Assembly: GCA_005656395.1 (NCBI GenBank)
Contig: SRSI01000036.1
Span: forward strand, 62,001-126,000
DNA length: 64,000 nucleotides
Direction: 5' to 3'
Origin: Strongyloides papillosus
Taxonomy: Eukaryota; Nematoda; Chromadorea; Rhabditida; Strongyloididae
Shown: positions 60,254 through 64,000 of the stretch, piece after piece
Position numbering within the stretch: the stretch's first letter is position 1
Layout: the number at the start of each line of letters is the position of its first letter
Position numbers and translations under genes: made by a program
Notes under the pieces: generated by a model
Seen by the model: only the letters and a program-made list of their open reading frames with translations
Told to the model about the DNA's origin: nothing
The model's database searches: none

Positions 60254-62498
60254 TGATTTTTATGAGGACTTGTACAAATGAATGCTTTGAGAACAGTTAA
60301 CTTTTCATATCCACAAAACTATTCTCTTAATAGTACACTTGGATCATTCCATCAATATAATGGAAGTAATTGAAACAACTAGAAAAGTTATTTTTAAAAA
60401 AAAAGCCAAATTAATAAATTCAATTTTGTGAAAAACGATATAACTTTACCATCACTTGCTAGAAAAAGTTTGTTCAATTTAATGGTAGAAGATAAAGATT
60501 TCCTCATAAGAATTGGTTCTAGAAAATATTATTTTCATATATTTTTGTCATTTTTTTAATATCCTTTCCTATTTAAAAATAATAAATAAATCTTATTTAG
60601 ATATATTTTATTTTTCCTACACTAAATAGTCGATAAACTATATATATTTTCATATATCTATATGTTTTGTTCTTATATCCATAATTTCAAATTTACCATT
60701 TAACCATAATACACAATGTTCTCTTAAACAAATTCCTGTCTTTGTTATTTTTTCGTTTAGTGAATCTGGCATTGTAGCTGCCAATGACAATATTGTTGTT
60801 ATTTACTCATTTAATTGGTTTACATTCTTTTTACTTTGAAGAACATTAAAAAATGTTAAGGAAAAAATGTTATTCTTCTTTGTGTTAAGAGAGGTTCGGA
60901 ATACCAATAAACATAATGAGAAATGTTGAAATTTTTAAATATTTTTCAAAAATAATTGGGATGTTTTTATAAGTTATGCTTTAAAATGTCTACATTGTAT
61001 GGATTTTTTACTATTATCGGTAAAACAGTACTATCTTATCATTGTTAAACAGTTATATTTATGGTATGTTTATTTTTTTATTTTATAACAAAATATATTG
61101 TATTAAAGGTACTATATTTAGAAATTTTTGCTTCATTCAATCCTATTGGACTACATAATTATCAAGTAATTAAAAACGGCAAATATTAATTGTTATTTAT
61201 ATTTTTCGGATTGGGAATATCTTTTAGTATTATCAGTTACCATGTAAGCAAAAAGGTCAGTATTTATTTTTTGGAATAAGTGAAGTAGAATAGGTAATAT
61301 TTTTGTCTTCAAATTATGTTTGTTGATTTACCGTTTATGTAATTGTAGGTTTGTGTTACACATTGGAGGACTAAATCTAAAATGTAATTTTGGTTGTTAT
61401 TTTCTTTATTTTTGGATGTTTTTTATCTAACTGAAGATAGACTTCATAATTTTACTAGAATCAAAAATGGTGTTGTAACTCTCTTTCTACATCTTAGTGG
61501 TAATGGGAAATGTATATTATTTGAATGAAGCGGATTAAAGAATATGTTACAAAATTATCTGAGTTATGTTTATATGTTGCCTATATTCTTAATTATCTTT
61601 AGATTTACCAAGAAAATTTGTCTTTGATTAATGAGAATTACAATACAAATGTTGATAGAAGAAGTGATGGATTAGGATCAAATAATCGTTTACTACAAAG
61701 ACAAATTTCTCCCTGATTAATAAAACATGATTTAGCAATTTGTGGAAAAACTTCATTTATATCCACAGAGGGAAAAACTATTCCACAATTTTTACCACCC
61801 ATTTCTAATGAAACTTTTTTTAACATTGGAGCTGCAATGGTATTAATGTGTTTACCAATTTTAGTACTTCCAGTAAATGATATTATAGGGATTTTAGGAT
61901 GTCTTACTAAAGCTTCTCCAGCATTTATACCATCATCAAATATCATATTAACAACACCACTAGGAAATCCAGCATCTTTAAAAGCATGACATAGAAGCCA
62001 TATTGTAGCAGATGTTATTTCACTTGGTTTACATAAAACACAATTTCCACATATTAAAGCTGGTGCTAATTTAAAAGTAAGAAGATACAATGGAAGATTC
62101 CATGGAGATATTAATCCAGCTACACCAATAGCATCATTTTTTACGTAATTAATACTTTTTACAGGAAAAGTATTATTCATGGACACTGTTGTTTTTCCAA
62201 CAATTGTTGAAGCGAAGAATCTGAAATTATGAATTGCTCTAGGAATATCAATTACTTTTGCAAGAGAAATAGGTTTTCCTTGGTTTCGTGATTCGATTAT
62301 GGCAAATTCTTCCAAATTCTCTTCAATAATATTAGAGATTTTTACTAAAAGTTCACATCTTTTTTGAATTGACATTTTTCTCCAAATTTTAAATGCATTC
62401 TCTCCTATATTAGCAGCATTATCAATATCAATAGAAGTTGAATTTAGAACTTTAAGCCAATCTTGTCCTGTAGCTGGGTTTATAGAATCAATATAAGT
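60254..62498 (-). repeat. Right arm of the large inverted duplication
   Basis: Reverse complement of 56211-58455, near-identical along its length. Differences include Asp to Asn in the ESRDQGKP segment and a few others near the ALDH N-terminal side. Confidence 0.95.
60280..61637. other. Non-coding part of the right arm
   Basis: The inverted counterpart of 57072-58431; no gene seen. Confidence 0.5.
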
Positions 62499-62522
62499 TT
62501 TTATAATATAAAATATTTCCAT
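61638..62522 (-). pseudogene. Aldehyde dehydrogenase, ALDH8-like, truncated at both ends (right copy)
   Basis: A 294-codon frame whose residues 10-294 match residues 36-320 of the left copy with a handful of substitutions (GKVWLKVPN against GQDWLKVLN; ESRDQGKP against ESRNQGKP). The true N-terminus is replaced by nine unrelated residues where the duplication arm ends, and the C-terminal third is missing exactly as in the left copy. The catalytic Glu (LEMGGKN) and Cys (NQGEIC) are still present. The shared C-terminal end shows that truncation came before duplication. The frame remains open, so the duplication is recent. Confidence 0.85.
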
Positions 62523-62938
62523 ATCTACTTTGTTTTGAGTAATCCAATATTTAAATGGTAGTTTTTAATATTAATAATAAAAAATAGAAATTTCAGCCAA
62601 AGCTTAAATATGTATAAATTTGAAAAAATAAAATGTTAAAACTTTTTTATATTTCTATATTTTTACATACACTTTTCATTTATATTGAATGAAAATTTCT
62701 AGAATATTTGTATAATATCATCATTTAAGAAGTTTAATTAAATGTATAATAATAAATTTTTTTCAAATATAACATTGATTGTTTTTTTCTAGTAATATTC
62801 TAAATAATTGATATACATATCTGAAGTTATCATCTCGTATATGTCACACCCAATTATTATCTTTTCCACTTATTTTGAAAGTTTTTTCAACAATAAAAGA
62901 TATATTTTCTACTATGAACTTATAAAAAAAGTATTAAA
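62523..62938. other. AT-rich sequence, no gene seen
   Basis: Spacer ahead of the PKC fragment. No upstream exon or splice acceptor that would supply a start codon to it was found. Confidence 0.45.
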
Positions 62939-62947
62939 ATGTCATAA

Positions 62948-63413
62948 TTATTTAATGGACACTTAAAAATTCGTCTTATTGAAGCTGTTGGCATTAGACC
63001 TACAGAATGGAGTAAAAGATTTAATAACAATAATGGAGGTGAAGATATTTTGTTAGACTCATATGTAAACATTGATTGTGATGACGAATATCATATAGGC
63101 CAATCTTCTACAAAGGTTAAAGCTAATCATTCTATATGGAACGAAGAATTTCAGGTATTTTATAACATCATATTTAATTAATATTTTTTATTTTTCTAAA
63201 ATATTTTAGTATGAAGTTCATGAAGGCAAAATTATGGGATTCTCGGTTTTTCATGATTGCGCTCTACCACCAGATGATTTTGTAGCTAATTGTAGATTGT
63301 ACTTTAGTGATCTCAACATATCAACACCACAAGATGTTTGGATTGATTTAGAACCACATGGCCGATTACATGTTGTTATAGAAATTAAAGGAGAACTTGT
63401 TAATGAAGTTTAG
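62948..63413 (+). pseudogene. Novel-type protein kinase C, C2 domain only
   Basis: Two exons joined across a 55-bp intron (63155-63209, GTATTT..TTTTAG) encode one C2 domain of the PKC epsilon/eta (nematode PKC-1) type: FNGHLKIRLIEAVGIRPTEW, DSYVNIDCDDEYHIGQ, WNEEF, GFSVFHDCALPPDDFVAN, DVWIDLEPHGRLHVVIE. In the full kinase this domain leads the protein, followed by C1 domains and a kinase domain that drives diacylglycerol signalling. Here a TAG follows directly at 63411-63413 and no C1 or kinase sequence is present. The expected start ATG (62939-62941) is followed by TCA and then an in-frame TAA (62945-62947), so the domain has no usable AUG. The intron and reading frame are otherwise clean. 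It is most likely a partial duplicate, though a C2-only protein using another start cannot be excluded. Confidence 0.8.
63155..63209 (+). other. Spliceosomal intron, 55 bp
   Basis: Begins GT and ends TTTTAG. Removing it joins WNEEFQ to YEVHEGKIMGF in frame, as expected inside the C2 domain. It shows the fragment came from genomic duplication and not from a processed RNA. Confidence 0.85.
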
Positions 63414-63415
63414 TT

Positions 63416-64000
63416 TTATTTAAAATTTTTACAAAAACAAAATTTTCTTAACATTTGATTATTTATACAATATGAATGATTTCCATATTTATTAATCCTA
63501 TTTATATCACCGTATATAGTATGTGAAGTGGATAAGTTGGATAAAAACATTCCTTCAAATATACCATCTCCTGGAAATGTTTGCATTGTGATATGATATA
63601 CTTTTTTTGTTGACTTTATTTCTTTATTTTTTTTAAAAATATTAAATAAATTGAAAAAAAGATTCTTTTTCTTCTGTAAATGGTAAAAGCATTTTAATAT
63701 TATGAATTTTTTTAATTTCTAATTTTTCACAAACGTTTGTGTTATTATATAATATAAAATTTGAATAATTTATGAACATCCTTGATAATATATTACTCCT
63801 TTCATCATTTATTGGTAGAGAAATTTCTTGTTGACATGGACAAAATTCTTCAGGAATATTAGCATCTTTACAATTTCTTTTATCATTAATTGGTCTTAAT
63901 AAACTTTCTCCACGCTTACTATAAACATCGATTATAGAACTTTGATTATATTCAAAGAAATCATTATTATCCATGTTTGTTATATCTTTTAAAGTTACAT
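63416..64000 (-). pseudogene. DUF229-family protein, C-terminal part, one frameshift
   Basis: The minus strand is open to the window edge, so the gene continues to the right. It carries hallmarks of the C-terminal region of DUF229 (a sulfatase/phosphatase-like extracellular family greatly expanded in nematodes): SLLRPINDKRNCKDANIPEE followed by FCPCQ. The frame then shifts by one at a run of seven T (minus strand, near 63655-63661). It continues with VYHITMQTFPGDGIFEGMF, GDINRINKYGNHSYC and a final MLRKFCFC before TAA (63416-63418). The Cys pattern and the R-I-N-K-Y-G motif are typical of the family end. With a single homopolymer shift, it is either a recent pseudogene or a sequence error in a live gene. 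The function of the family is not established. Confidence 0.8.

Noticed and set aside
1..64000. tRNA or rRNA genes
   Set aside because: I looked for T-arm-like words such as ggttcgaatcc and for long GC-richer structured blocks and found none. A covariance-model scan would be needed to exclude them.

Overview
The window is an extremely AT-rich nuclear segment (by eye about 80% A+T) from a multicellular eukaryote, most likely a nematode. Direct evidence is a short spliced intron (55 bp, GT..AG) and two nematode-flavoured genes at the right edge: a novel-type protein kinase C C2 domain and a DUF229-type protein. The base composition and short intron fit Strongyloides or a relative. That assignment is inference and cannot be proven here. 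No bacterial operons, rRNA, tRNA or CRISPR were seen.

Layout. Positions 1-52 kb form a gene-poor, transposon-rich desert. From left to right it holds: a relic of a dispersed satellite (6.5 kb); a fold-back MITE (7.9-8.8 kb); a decayed tyrosine-recombinase element on the minus strand (about 10.9-13.4 kb) with more decayed coding sequence beyond it (13.7-14.7 kb); a 1.3-kb mariner split by a 1.45-kb palindromic MITE (15.3-18.1 kb); three further elements of about 915 bp with mariner-like ends (18.2-22.9 kb); a fold-back element (23.9-25.6 kb); a repeat shared with 52-53 kb; a 5'-truncated RTE-like LINE (28.6-29.5 kb); a fold-back element with tandem subrepeats (33.7-35.0 kb); about four copies of a 520-bp tandem repeat (36.0-38.1 kb); and a 9.4-kb composite bounded by inverted repeats (38.3-47.7 kb). 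The composite contains a decayed gag/protease-like region and a cluster of MITEs.

Positions 52-64 kb are gene-derived. A DEAD-box helicase family is present three times: one long intact ORF and two minus-strand pseudogene fragments. An aldehyde dehydrogenase of the ALDH8 type is present twice, in the two arms of a nearly identical inverted duplication (arms about 2.25 kb, spacer about 1.8 kb). The intact helicase ORF sits in the spacer. Both ALDH copies lack the C-terminal third. At the right edge, a C2-only PKC fragment and a frameshifted DUF229 gene converge with only two bases between their stop codons.

No pathway ties these genes together. The picture is of a region shaped by transposition, inversion and gene-fragment duplication, with few or no certainly functional genes. 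The best candidates for function are the helicase ORF at 59.0-60.2 kb and the DUF229 gene, if its frameshift is an assembly error.
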